Positions 1 to 8,077 of a DNA stretch of 12,151 nt are shown one piece after another. Origin of the DNA: DATDRS01 sp035291605 (GTDB taxonomy: Bacteria; Chloroflexota; Anaerolineae; Anaerolineales; UBA6663); contig DATDRS010000398.1 of the NCBI GenBank assembly GCA_035291605.1, positions 1 to 12,151 of the forward strand, given 5' to 3'. Made by a program: the position numbers and the translations under genes. Below the pieces are notes generated by a model. It saw nothing but the letters and a program-made list of their open reading frames with translations, had not been told where the DNA came from and made no database searches. The stretch's first letter is position 1. The number at the start of each line of letters is the position of its first letter.

Positions 1-33
1 TTTCTCCGGCACTTCCAGGGTTAGCGATGTCAT
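1..33 (-). CDS. 5' fragment of an unidentified small gene (first 11 codons)
   Basis: On the minus strand an ATG at 33..31 opens a frame that stays open to the window edge and encodes MTSLTLEVPEK. A strong Shine-Dalgarno sequence, GGAGGG (complement of 38-43), sits four bases upstream, which is the main reason to believe the start. The beginning, a short polar stretch then a beta-strand-like LTLEVPEK, is typical of many small bacterial proteins including antitoxin-like ones, but 11 residues cannot identify a family. It lies about 80 bp downstream of the chelatase VWA stop codon in the same orientation, so it may be co-transcribed with it or follow after the hairpin at 92-114. The rest lies outside the window. 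Confidence 0.55.
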   Translation of the reverse strand, partial: MTSLTLEVPEK

Positions 34-47
34 CGTGCCCTCCACAA

Positions 48-74
48 AGTTCCTACAGTTCCTTGAGTTCCTTC
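48..74. repeat. three tandem copies of a 9-bp unit
   Basis: On the plus strand the unit AGTTCCTNN occurs three times without a gap (48-56, 57-65, 66-74), followed by a further pyrimidine-rich tract to about 87. On the minus strand, which is the sense strand of the flanking genes, this reads as purine-rich AGGAACTNN repeats lying just upstream of the ribosome binding site of the gene starting at 33. The repeats contain AGGA cores resembling weak ribosome binding sites. Function unknown. Confidence 0.6.
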
Positions 75-91
75 CTTTTCCTCCCCTGCTG

Positions 92-114
92 GAGACGATC
101 CACCGGATCGTCTC
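92..114 (-). repeat. perfect 10-bp hairpin overlapping the chelatase stop codon
   Basis: GAGACGATCC (92-101) and GGATCGTCTC (105-114) are perfect inverted repeats separated by three bases. The outer base pair includes the last base of the TAG stop codon (116..114) of the VWA frame. There is no run of T after it on either strand, so it is not a standard intrinsic terminator. It could be an mRNA 3'-end or intercistronic hairpin, a protein-binding palindrome, or a member of a dispersed palindromic repeat family. Confidence 0.6.
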
Positions 115-1082
115 TACTTGCCTCCATCCAATTCTTCCCGCACCGTCTGGTACAGGCTCTCGGCCTTCAACTCGCGCAGGGTGTAGCAGGGCGCGCCGAG
201 GCGGTCGGCGAGCGTGCGCGCCAGGCCCTGGTCGAAGGCGGCGTGCTCCATGTTGATGACCACGCTGCGGATGTGCTCTTCTTTGAACAGGTCGGCGGCG
301 CGGTGGGCCTCCTCCTGCGGCGGGAGGTTCGTCATCGCCACGTTCCCCGCGCCGTCGGTGAGCATGATCATCAGCGGCATCACGTCCGGGTGGGTGTGCT
401 TCTCCTGCTCAAAGACCTTGAACGCCAGCGTCAGCCCGGCGGAGAGCGGCGTCTTGCCGCCCACCGGGATGTCGGCCAGGGCGCGCTGGGCGAGTTGGAT
501 CGAGTTGGTCGGGGGCAGAACGAGCGAGGCCTTGTTCTTCTGGAAGACGATCAGGCCCACCCGGTCGCGGCGCTGGTAGGCGTCGGTGAGCAGGGACATG
601 ATCGCGCCTTTGGTCGCGGACATGCGCTCGGCCACGGCCATGGACCACGAGGCATCCACGACGAACAGGATGAGGTTGGCCGCGCGCTTGACGCGAACCT
701 TCCGCTGCAGGTCGGTGGTCTCGATGGCGAACGCAATCTGCTCGGCTTTGCGCCGGTCTGAGCGGTTGATCTGCATGGGCGCCGCGGCGCGAAACGTCGC
801 GTCGAAAGCCAGGTCGCTGGTCTTGCCGTGGGCGGGGCGGGCCTGAATGTAGCGCCCGCGCTTGCGGTCGGTGCGTGTGCGCGAGCGGCGGCCGCCGGTC
901 TTGCGCGTCAGTTTGTCCAGGGGGGTGTCGAGCTTGCGCGGCGCGAAATGCTCGCCGGTCTTGACCTTCTGCCCGCCTTCCCACCAGTACGAGTCCTGCT
1001 GGCTGGCAAAGGGCTGGGGCTGCGGCTCGGCCTGGCCGAAATCGGGCGTCTCCTCAGCGGATTCCTGCGCTACGCCCTGTTT
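114..1082 (-). CDS. chlD: ChlD/BchD-type VWA (integrin I) segment of metal chelatase, read after a -1 frameshift
   Basis: This frame encodes the C-terminal half of a ChlD-type chelatase medium subunit. It is open from GTG 1139, but codons above 1082 overlap the ATPase gene in another frame and look like out-of-frame read-through (arginine-rich, unlike the family). It has an acidic, glutamine- and proline-rich linker, a basic stretch (KTGGRRSRTRTDRKRGRYIQA), then a VWA domain. The MIDAS metal site is intact: DASWS (D507, S509, S511 of the fused 686-residue product), Thr in GGKTPLS (about 575) and Asp in LTDGAGN (about 607). In this family the VWA domain contacts the large catalytic subunit and couples it to the AAA+ ring. 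No ribosome binding site precedes any start in this frame, which argues that it is expressed by frameshifting from the upstream AAA+ gene (see 1044-1088). It could serve a magnesium or a cobalt chelatase; with no chlorophyll genes in view, cobalt (B12 synthesis with CobN) is the better guess. Confidence 0.85.
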   Translation of the reverse strand, partial: KQGVAQESAEETPDFGQAEPQPQPFASQQDSYWWEGGQKVKTGEHFAPRKLDTPLDKLTRKTGGRRSRTRTDRKRGRYIQARPAHGKTSDLAFDATFRAAAPMQINRSDRRKAEQIAFAIETTDLQRKVRVKRAANLILFVVDASWSMAVAERMSATKGAIMSLLTDAYQRRDRVGLIVFQKNKASLVLPPTNSIQLAQRALADIPVGGKTPLSAGLTLAFKVFEQEKHTHPDVMPLMIMLTDGAGNVAMTNLPPQEEAHRAADLFKEEHIRSVVINMEHAAFDQGLARTLADRLGAPCYTLRELKAESLYQTVREELDGGK

Positions 1083-1088
1083 TTTTTT
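1044..1088 (-). other. -1 recoding site: A9 slippery run plus downstream stem-loop
   Basis: On the minus strand the ATPase frame reads GTA AAA AAA AAC AGG GCG TAG. The nine A's (1088..1080) contain the heptamer A AAA AAA in the correct phase. Slipping back one base gives AAA CAG GGC GTA and enters the VWA frame. Four bases after the heptamer a stem begins: GGGCGT (1077..1072) pairs with ACGCCC (1049..1044), and inside it AGCG (1071..1068) pairs with CGCT (1059..1056) over an 8-nt loop, with a 6-nt 3' bulge. The ATPase stop codon TAG (1072..1070) lies in the stem. Slippery run, short spacer and stem-loop are the standard parts of a bacterial -1 frameshift signal. No well-placed Shine-Dalgarno-like stimulator is obvious 10-14 nt upstream. 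Transcriptional slippage on A9, or a one-base sequencing deletion in the run, are the alternatives. Confidence 0.75.
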
Positions 1089-2173
1089 ACCGGCTGCTGC
1101 GTCTCGCTCGGCTCCGGCTGGCCTTCTTCGCCGCCCCACTCGCTCTGAATCTGCTCGATCCGCTCTTCCAGGTTGTAGAGGTTCACCTCGGCCTGCTGGA
1201 AGGGGCCGCGCTTGATGCGGTGCGGCAGCGCGAGTTCGGCGGCCAGAGCGATATCTACGTCGCCGATGGCCCTGCGGGCTTGCAGCGCGGCGTGGGCGCG
1301 GGCGGCCTTGAGGATGACCAGGTCGGCGCGGTGGCCGTCCACCTGCAGCGACGAGGTCAGCGCGGCGATGGAGTGGAGGTCGCGCTTCGAGTATTCCACC
1401 TCGTCCACGATCTCGCGCGCCCCCTCGATCTCCTCGCTCAGCTCACGCTCCTTGGGCATCCACTGGGCGCGGAAGCCGTCGGGATCGGTCTCGAAGGCGA
1501 GCGTGCGCTCCATGATCGCCATGCGGTCGGCGGGGGCTTGCAGGCCGCGAATGTCCACCGCGAGCGCGAAGCGGTCGAGCAGCTGCGGGCGCAGGTCGCC
1601 CTCTTCGGGGTTCATCGTCCCGACGAGGATGAAGCGGGCCGGGTGGGCGAAGGAAATTCCCTCGCGCTCGACGACGTTGACGCCCATCGCCGCCGAGTCG
1701 AGCAGGACGTCCACCACGTGGTCGTCGAGCAGGTTCACTTCGTCAATATACAGCAGGCCGCGGTTCGCCGCCGCGAGCACGCCCGGCTCGAAGTGGCGCT
1801 CGCCCCGTTTGATGGCTTTTTCGATGTCGAGCGTGCCGACCACGCGGTCCTCGGTGGCCGAGACGGGGAGGTTGACGAACGAGGTGCGGCGCATCGCGTA
1901 GGGGAGATGGCCGTTGCCCGACTGGGCGGCGCGCTCTTTGCACTCGGTGCACCACGTCGTGGGCCGGTCGGGGTCGCAGCCAAAGCGGCACTCCTCGACG
2001 ACTTTGACTTCCGGCAGCAGCGCGGCGAGGGCGCGGGCGGCGGTGGATTTGGCGGTGCCGCGCTCGCCGCGGATGAGCACGCCGCCGATGCGCGGGTTGA
2101 CGGCGTTGAGCACCAGCGCGCGTTTCATGCGGTCCTGGCCGACGATGGCAGTGAACGGGAAAATGGCGGGCAT
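1070..2173 (-). CDS. chlI: ChlI/BchI-type AAA+ ATPase, chelatase small subunit (zero-frame product)
   Basis: This AAA+ ATPase forms the motor ring that, with the VWA subunit, drives metal insertion by the large chelatase subunit. Numbered from ATG 2173 (367 residues): the family N-terminus with FPFTAIVGQD, Walker A GERGTAKS (36-43), a cysteine cluster C-X3-C-X8-C-X2-C (C62, C66, C75, C78), Walker B LLYIDE (D144, E145), sensor-1 region GTMNPEEG (N188) and arginine finger LLDRF (R201), then the helical lid. All ATPase residues are present, so it should be active, unlike some ChlD N-terminal domains. ATG 2173 is chosen because homology begins there and because the likely transcript start near 2232 leaves little room for the upstream in-frame TTG at 2227 or ATG at 2221. 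No Shine-Dalgarno sequence precedes it. Normal termination at TAG 1072..1070 gives this small subunit; -1 slippage at A9 gives a 686-residue ChlI-ChlD fusion, the usual length of single-gene ChlD proteins. Confidence 0.88.
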   Translation of the reverse strand: MPAIFPFTAIVGQDRMKRALVLNAVNPRIGGVLIRGERGTAKSTAARALAALLPEVKVVEECRFGCDPDRPTTWCTECKERAAQSGNGHLPYAMRRTSFVNLPVSATEDRVVGTLDIEKAIKRGERHFEPGVLAAANRGLLYIDEVNLLDDHVVDVLLDSAAMGVNVVEREGISFAHPARFILVGTMNPEEGDLRPQLLDRFALAVDIRGLQAPADRMAIMERTLAFETDPDGFRAQWMPKERELSEEIEGAREIVDEVEYSKRDLHSIAALTSSLQVDGHRADLVILKAARAHAALQARRAIGDVDIALAAELALPHRIKRGPFQQAEVNLYNLEERIEQIQSEWGGEEGQPEPSETQQPVKKNRA

Positions 2174-2202
2174 GAGAATAGAGATTTCTGATGGTTGATT
2201 TT

Positions 2203-2230
2203 GGATTGCAGACTGCCTCATCCGCAATCC
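2203..2230. repeat. inverted repeat GGATTGC / GCAATCC at the start of the chelatase transcript
   Basis: GGATTGC (2203-2209) and GCAATCC (2224-2230) form a perfect 7-bp inverted repeat with a 14-nt centre; an inner GA/TC pair could extend it past one mismatch. It lies directly downstream of the predicted leftward transcription start (about 2232), so it could be a 5'-terminal mRNA hairpin or an operator. A third GGATTGC lies at 2257-2263 between the two divergent promoters. Confidence 0.5.
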
Positions 2231-2238
2231 GCCATGGG

Positions 2239-2247
2239 ATTATACCA
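2239..2247 (-). promoter_or_regulatory. extended -10 promoter for the chelatase genes
   Basis: On the minus strand TGG-TATAAT (2247..2239) is a perfect extended -10 element (TGnTATAAT). No good -35 is visible, which extended -10 promoters can tolerate. The predicted transcription start is near 2232, giving a leader of about 58 nt before ATG 2173. Confidence 0.6.
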
Positions 2248-2269
2248 TCCTGTCCCGGATTGCTGGCGG

Positions 2270-2298
2270 TTGCGATTCCACCGATTCACCCGTATAAT
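2270..2298 (+). promoter_or_regulatory. sigma70-type promoter for the S1 protein gene
   Basis: TTGCGA (2270-2275, four of six consensus bases) and a perfect TATAAT (2293-2298) are separated by exactly 17 bp. The predicted start is near 2305, which places the in-frame upstream ATGs outside the transcript and supports translation from 2333. It is back-to-back with the leftward promoter at 2239-2247. Confidence 0.7.
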
Positions 2299-2332
2299 GC
2301 TCGCATCTCAGTGGATGGAGAACAAGGATTAC

Positions 2333-3568
2333 ATGACTTCTCATGATCGCAACATCGGGGAGGGGGCGCCGGCGGACGCCCAACCGTCGGCGGCTCACCC
2401 GATGCAGACCCTCCTGGACAACGACGCCGGCATGAGCATGCCTTCGAAGGGCGAGATGCGCGACGGCGTCATCGCGCGCATCACCAATTCCGAAATCCTG
2501 GTGGATGTCGGCGCCAAGTCCGAGGGCGTCATCACCGGCAGAGAATTCGAGTCACTTGACGAGGCCACCCGCAAGTCGCTGGCCATCGGCCAGAGCATCT
2601 CGGTCTACGTGGTTGATCCGGAAGACCGCAACGGCAATATCGTCCTCTCGCTCACCCGCGCCAAGGAGGAGAGGGACTGGCGGCAGGCGGAAGATTTGCT
2701 CGGATCGCAGGAGGTCTACAGTGGAACGGTTGCGGGGTTCAACAAGGGCGGGCTGATCGTCAAGATCGGCAACGTGCGCGGGTTCATCCCGGCCTCGCAG
2801 GTCAGCCAGACGCGCCGCCGCCGCTCCGAGGGCGCCGAGACTCCGGAGCAGAAATGGGCCAAGATGGTCGGCGAGAGCGTGATGGTCAAAGTCATCGAGG
2901 TAGACCGGAGCCGCAACCGCCTCATCCTCTCCGAGCGCGCCGCCGCCAAGGAAAGCCGCGAGGCGGAGAAAGAGCGCCTGCTCACCGAAATCAAGCCCGG
3001 CGACGTGCGGAAGGGCCGGGTGATCAGCCTGGCCGATTTCGGCGCGTTCATTGACATCGGCGGGGCCGACGGGTTGGTGCACGTTTCGGAGCTGTCGTGG
3101 AAGCGCATCACCCATCCGAGCGAAGTCATCAAAGTCGGGCAGGAAGTTGAAGTCGAAGTGCTCAGCGTGGATCGGGACCGCAAGCGCATCGCCCTGTCGC
3201 TGAAGCGCCGCGAGGAAGACCCCTGGACGCTGATGCAGCGGAAGTATCAGGTGGGCCAGTTGGTCTCCGGGACGATCACCAAGCTCACCAAGTTCGGCGC
3301 GTTCGCCCGCATCAGCGGCGCGGACGACGTGGAAGGTTTGATCCATGTCTCCGAATTGGCGGATGGGCGCATCGAACATCCGCGCGAGGCCGTCAAAGAA
3401 GGCCAACCCGTCACCCTCCGCGTCGTGAAGATAGACGCCGAGAACCGCCGCATCGGTTTGAGCCTCAAACGGGCCAGTTCCGCCGAATATGCGGACGCCG
3501 ACTGGGAAAAAGTCGCCGAGGCGCTGAATCTGGACGAGGTCGCCTCCGCGGCCGAGGAAGACAAATAA
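2333..3568 (+). CDS. rpsA: 30S ribosomal protein S1-like, four S1 RNA-binding domains
   Basis: S1 binds mRNA on the small ribosomal subunit and helps start translation, especially of messages with weak Shine-Dalgarno sequences. The 411-residue product has a disordered N-terminus, then four S1 (OB-fold) repeats at about 39-109, 126-203, 221-292 and 306-381, and an acidic tail. Repeats 3 and 4 carry the classic FGAF and GL(V/I)HVSEL motifs; repeat 2 has an arginine-rich insertion (TRRRRSEG), typical of the second domain of bacterial S1 proteins. Four domains is the short form found in many Gram-positive and related lineages, against six in E. coli. The frame is open upstream to 2195, but ATG 2333 is preferred: AAGGA lies four bases upstream and the promoter at 2270-2298 starts transcription near 2305. 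ATG 2315 is the alternative, with only a 10-nt leader. A strong terminator follows, so it is probably monocistronic. Confidence 0.92.
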   Translation: MTSHDRNIGEGAPADAQPSAAHPMQTLLDNDAGMSMPSKGEMRDGVIARITNSEILVDVGAKSEGVITGREFESLDEATRKSLAIGQSISVYVVDPEDRNGNIVLSLTRAKEERDWRQAEDLLGSQEVYSGTVAGFNKGGLIVKIGNVRGFIPASQVSQTRRRRSEGAETPEQKWAKMVGESVMVKVIEVDRSRNRLILSERAAAKESREAEKERLLTEIKPGDVRKGRVISLADFGAFIDIGGADGLVHVSELSWKRITHPSEVIKVGQEVEVEVLSVDRDRKRIALSLKRREEDPWTLMQRKYQVGQLVSGTITKLTKFGAFARISGADDVEGLIHVSELADGRIEHPREAVKEGQPVTLRVVKIDAENRRIGLSLKRASSAEYADADWEKVAEALNLDEVASAAEEDK

Positions 3569-3583
3569 CCAGGCGCTAACGAG

Positions 3584-3620
3584 CCGGGCGCAGGAAATCG
3601 AGACTGCGCCCGGAGTTTTT
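3584..3620 (+). terminator. intrinsic terminator after the S1 gene
   Basis: CCGGGCGCAG (3584-3593) and CTGCGCCCGG (3604-3613) form a perfect 10-bp GC-rich stem with a 10-nt loop, followed after AG by TTTTT (3616-3620). It begins 15 bp after the S1 stop codon. Confidence 0.9.
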
Positions 3621-3678
3621 CTCATGTAGGACTTACTTCCCCTCCCCAGAACTGGTAGCCTCCGGTTTTGGGGTTTTT

Positions 3679-3687
3679 TGATAGAAT
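3679..3687 (+). promoter_or_regulatory. extended -10 promoter candidate for clpC
   Basis: TGA-TAGAAT (3679-3687) matches the extended -10 form, with five of six bases in the hexamer. No convincing -35 is present at 15-19 bp. The predicted start near 3694 leaves a leader of about 47 nt. A direct repeat GGATCGT (3689-3695 and 3709-3715, 20 bp apart, two helical turns) overlaps the start region and could be a regulator site. No CIRCE element (HrcA) or CtsR-type heptad repeat is visible. Confidence 0.5.
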
Positions 3688-3740
3688 AGGATCGTCGAAT
3701 GACCTTTGGGATCGTGGTATCCGAGTAGGGAGGTTTTCCC

Positions 3741-6242
<2,502 letters not shown>

Positions 6243-6267
6243 CGCGACCCTCGCTCTAGATTTCCGC

Positions 6268-6304
6268 GCCCCGAAGGCCATCTGGTCTTCGGGGCCTTGT
6301 TTTT
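6268..6304 (+). terminator. intrinsic terminator after clpC
   Basis: GCCCCGAAG (6268-6276) pairs perfectly with CTTCGGGGC (6287-6295) across a 10-nt loop, followed by CTTG and then TTTTT (6300-6304). It separates clpC from radA, so radA needs its own promoter or read-through. Confidence 0.88.
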
Positions 6305-6343
6305 AGCCTCTCCCCATGAGTGGCAGTTTTTCCCCCTTTGCGC

Positions 6344-6349
6344 TTTAAT
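6344..6349 (+). promoter_or_regulatory. weak -10-like element just before radA
   Basis: TTTAAT (6344-6349) matches the -10 consensus in five of six bases and ends seven bases before the radA ATG. There is no Shine-Dalgarno sequence and only a poor -35 candidate (TGGCAG, 6321-6326, 17-bp spacing). If real, the radA transcript would be leaderless or nearly so. Confidence 0.3.
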
Positions 6350-6356
6350 TCACCGC

Positions 6357-7775
6357 ATGGCTAGGATCAAGACCCAATTCGTCTGCCAGCAGTGCGGGCG
6401 GGTGACGCTGCGGCAAATGGGCCGCTGCCCGCAGTGTGGCACGTACAACTCGATGGTCGAGCAGATCGTCGCCGAGCCGCCCAGGGCCGACGCCCGGCAT
6501 CCGGCGGGGACGGCGCGCTCCAAACCCCGCAGCCTGCGGCAAATCGAGGGCGACGTCGAAGACCGCTGGGCTTTGCCGATTGACGAATTCGCGCGGGTGC
6601 TCGGCGGCGGCATCGTGCCGGGGTCGCTCGTGCTGTTGGGCGGGGATCCAGGCATCGGCAAAAGTACATTGCTGCTCGAAATGGCGCTCCTGCTCGCCGA
6701 CCAGACCGGGCCGGTGCTGTACGTCTCCGGCGAAGAGTCCGAGCGGCAGATTAAAATGCGCGCCCTCCGGCTGCTGCGCGGCGAGGACGCCGACCTCGCC
6801 GAGGCTGCGCTCGCGGAAAAGCTTTCCGACCAACTCTATCTCGTCACCGAGACCAACCTGGAGACGATCCTCGAGCACATTCAAGCGGTGAAGCCCCGGC
6901 TGGTCGTCATCGACTCCATTCAGGCTGTGTATCTGCAGGGGCTGACCTCCGCGGCGGGGTCGGTAAGCCAGGTGCGCGAGTGCGCGGCGCGGCTGCAGGG
7001 CGTGGCGAAATCGTCCGGCGTCGCAGTGTTCCTCATCGGCCACGTCACCAAAGAAGGCACGCTCGCCGGGCCGCGCGTGCTGGAGCACATCGTGGACACC
7101 GTTTTGCAGCTCGAAGGCGAGCGGCATCAATCCTACCGGCTGCTGCGCGCGGTGAAGAACCGCTTCGGCGCCACCTCCGAAGTCGGCGTGTTCGAGATGA
7201 TGGGCAGCGGCATGGTCGAGGTGCGCAACCCCTCGGAGGCTTTCCTGGCTGAGCGGATGGTGAATGCGCCCGGCTCGGCCATCGCCGTGACGATGGAAGG
7301 CACACGCCCTCTGCTCGTCGAAATTCAGGGACTGACGAGCGTCACCTCCTTCGGCAACCCGCGCCGCACGCCCAACGGCGTGGATTTCTATCGGCTGCTG
7401 CTCATCACCGCCGTCCTGAGCAAACGCCTCGGCCTGAAGCTCGGCGATCAGGACGTGTTCGTCAACGTCGTCGGCGGGTTGAAGGTGAGCGAACCGGCGG
7501 CGGACCTGGCGGTTGCCGCCGCGATTGCCTCGTCCGTGTGGGACCGCCCGGCCCGCGCGGATTGCGCGCTCATTGGCGAGATCGGCCTCTCGGGCGAGCT
7601 CCGCGCGGTGAGTCAGCTTCCCCAGCGTCTGCGGGAGGCCAAGCAGCTCGGGTTTGGCGCCGTCGTCATCCCCAAGACTCCCCGGTGGACCGGGGCCTGG
7701 CCGGAGGGATTGAAAATCGTCCAGGCCCGCTCCCTCCGCGAGGCGCTGGAAGCCGCGCTGATGCCCCGGGCGTGA
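6357..7775 (+). CDS. radA: DNA repair protein RadA (Sms), RecA-like branch-migration ATPase
   Basis: RadA is a hexameric DNA helicase/branch-migration factor that works with RecA in recombinational repair. The 472-residue product has a four-cysteine zinc finger (C10, C13, C24, C27: CQQCG then CPQCG), a RecA-like core with Walker A GGDPGIGKST (95-104), Walker B LVVIDS, the RadA-specific KNRFG motif (267-271), and a C-terminal Lon-protease-like domain (about 290-460) that forms the ring scaffold and is not a protease. The frame is open back to 6297, but the upstream segment lies in the clpC terminator, and the family N-terminus (MARIKTQFVCQQCG) begins at ATG 6357. No Shine-Dalgarno sequence precedes it. 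In Firmicutes radA follows clpC and precedes disA; here disA is missing and a 302-bp non-coding gap follows. Confidence 0.96.
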   Translation: MARIKTQFVCQQCGRVTLRQMGRCPQCGTYNSMVEQIVAEPPRADARHPAGTARSKPRSLRQIEGDVEDRWALPIDEFARVLGGGIVPGSLVLLGGDPGIGKSTLLLEMALLLADQTGPVLYVSGEESERQIKMRALRLLRGEDADLAEAALAEKLSDQLYLVTETNLETILEHIQAVKPRLVVIDSIQAVYLQGLTSAAGSVSQVRECAARLQGVAKSSGVAVFLIGHVTKEGTLAGPRVLEHIVDTVLQLEGERHQSYRLLRAVKNRFGATSEVGVFEMMGSGMVEVRNPSEAFLAERMVNAPGSAIAVTMEGTRPLLVEIQGLTSVTSFGNPRRTPNGVDFYRLLLITAVLSKRLGLKLGDQDVFVNVVGGLKVSEPAADLAVAAAIASSVWDRPARADCALIGEIGLSGELRAVSQLPQRLREAKQLGFGAVVIPKTPRWTGAWPEGLKIVQARSLREALEAALMPRA

Positions 7776-7805
7776 GCGCCGAGTTCGAAGCCGAGATGTA
7801 GTCCG

Positions 7806-7834
7806 TTGACGCCCCCTGCTCTCTGTGTTAAGAT
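7806..7834 (+). promoter_or_regulatory. sigma70-type promoter upstream of yacL
   Basis: TTGACG (7806-7811, five of six) and TAAGAT (7829-7834, four of six) are separated by exactly 17 bp. The predicted start is near 7841. This would drive yacL and probably cysS independently of radA. Confidence 0.65.
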
Positions 7835-8010
7835 AGTCCGCAGAGACGGCGCATCATCGTTCATACACCCGCCGCCTCGGCTCGGATTTATCCTCTTCAT
7901 CCATCATCCGGTTCAGCAGTGAAGCATTCCTGGCGCAAGTAATCCATCCCCCCTCGCGCGGCTGAGGCCTCCTCGCCGACGAGACGGAAGCCAGGCTTAA
8001 GCGTCGAACG

Positions 8011-8043
8011 GGGTGAGCGGCGGAGACATCCGGGCGCTCACCC
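8011..8043 (+). promoter_or_regulatory. 5'-leader hairpin of yacL
   Basis: GGGTGAGC (8011-8018) pairs perfectly with GCTCACCC (8036-8043). Inside it CGGA (8021-8024) pairs with TCCG (8029-8032) around a GACA loop, giving one long, interrupted stem. It is followed by TGTGCTGTTTT, too weak a T-run for a confident terminator, though attenuation is possible. The ribosome binding site (GGAAAGGGAAG) and ATG 8078 lie about 20-35 nt further on. Confidence 0.5.
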
Positions 8044-8077
8044 TGTGCTGTTTTAAGGGCGGGCTGGAAAGGGAAGA

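Larger units (their letters stand above)
7776..8077. other. 302-bp non-coding gap between radA and yacL: promoter and long leader
   Basis: No convincing gene lies here on either strand. It holds a good promoter (7806-7834) and a predicted leader of about 237 nt running to the yacL ATG at 8078. The leader contains short palindromes (GCTTAAGC, 7995-8002; CTCG-ccga-CGAG around 7974-7985) and a strong hairpin at 8011-8043. I do not recognise a known riboswitch or T-box consensus in it. In Firmicutes disA occupies this place; I see no readable remnant of disA. Confidence 0.6.

Noticed and set aside
62..68. CTTGAGT half-site resembling an HspR (HAIR) operator
   Set aside because: The matching ACTCAAG half-site is missing; the heptamer belongs to the 9-bp tandem repeat.
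27..761. A 244-codon plus-strand frame opposite the VWA segment, and a 323-codon one (1220-2191) opposite the AAA+ gene
   Set aside because: Both are complements of clearly conserved domains on the minus strand and have no family resemblance or ribosome binding site.
1044..1088. The frame break as a simple pseudogene
   Set aside because: All catalytic and metal-binding residues on both sides are intact, the break is in a linker, and a correctly phased slippery run with a stem-loop is present. A sequencing error in the A-run is still possible and is stated in the finding.
1083..1139. GTG 1139 as an independent start for the VWA protein
   Set aside because: No ribosome binding site precedes it, the first 17 codons are an arginine/alanine-rich out-of-frame reading of the ATPase gene, and the slippery run gives a better explanation.
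105..3696. Shared GGATCGTC at 105-112 and 3689-3696 as copies of a dispersed element
   Set aside because: Only eight bases match and the flanks differ, so it is expected by chance in a window this size.
7917..7942. Short leader-peptide frame (GTG start, seven codons) in the yacL leader
   Set aside because: No ribosome binding site, no run of a regulatory amino acid, and no clear terminator/antiterminator pair coupled to it.
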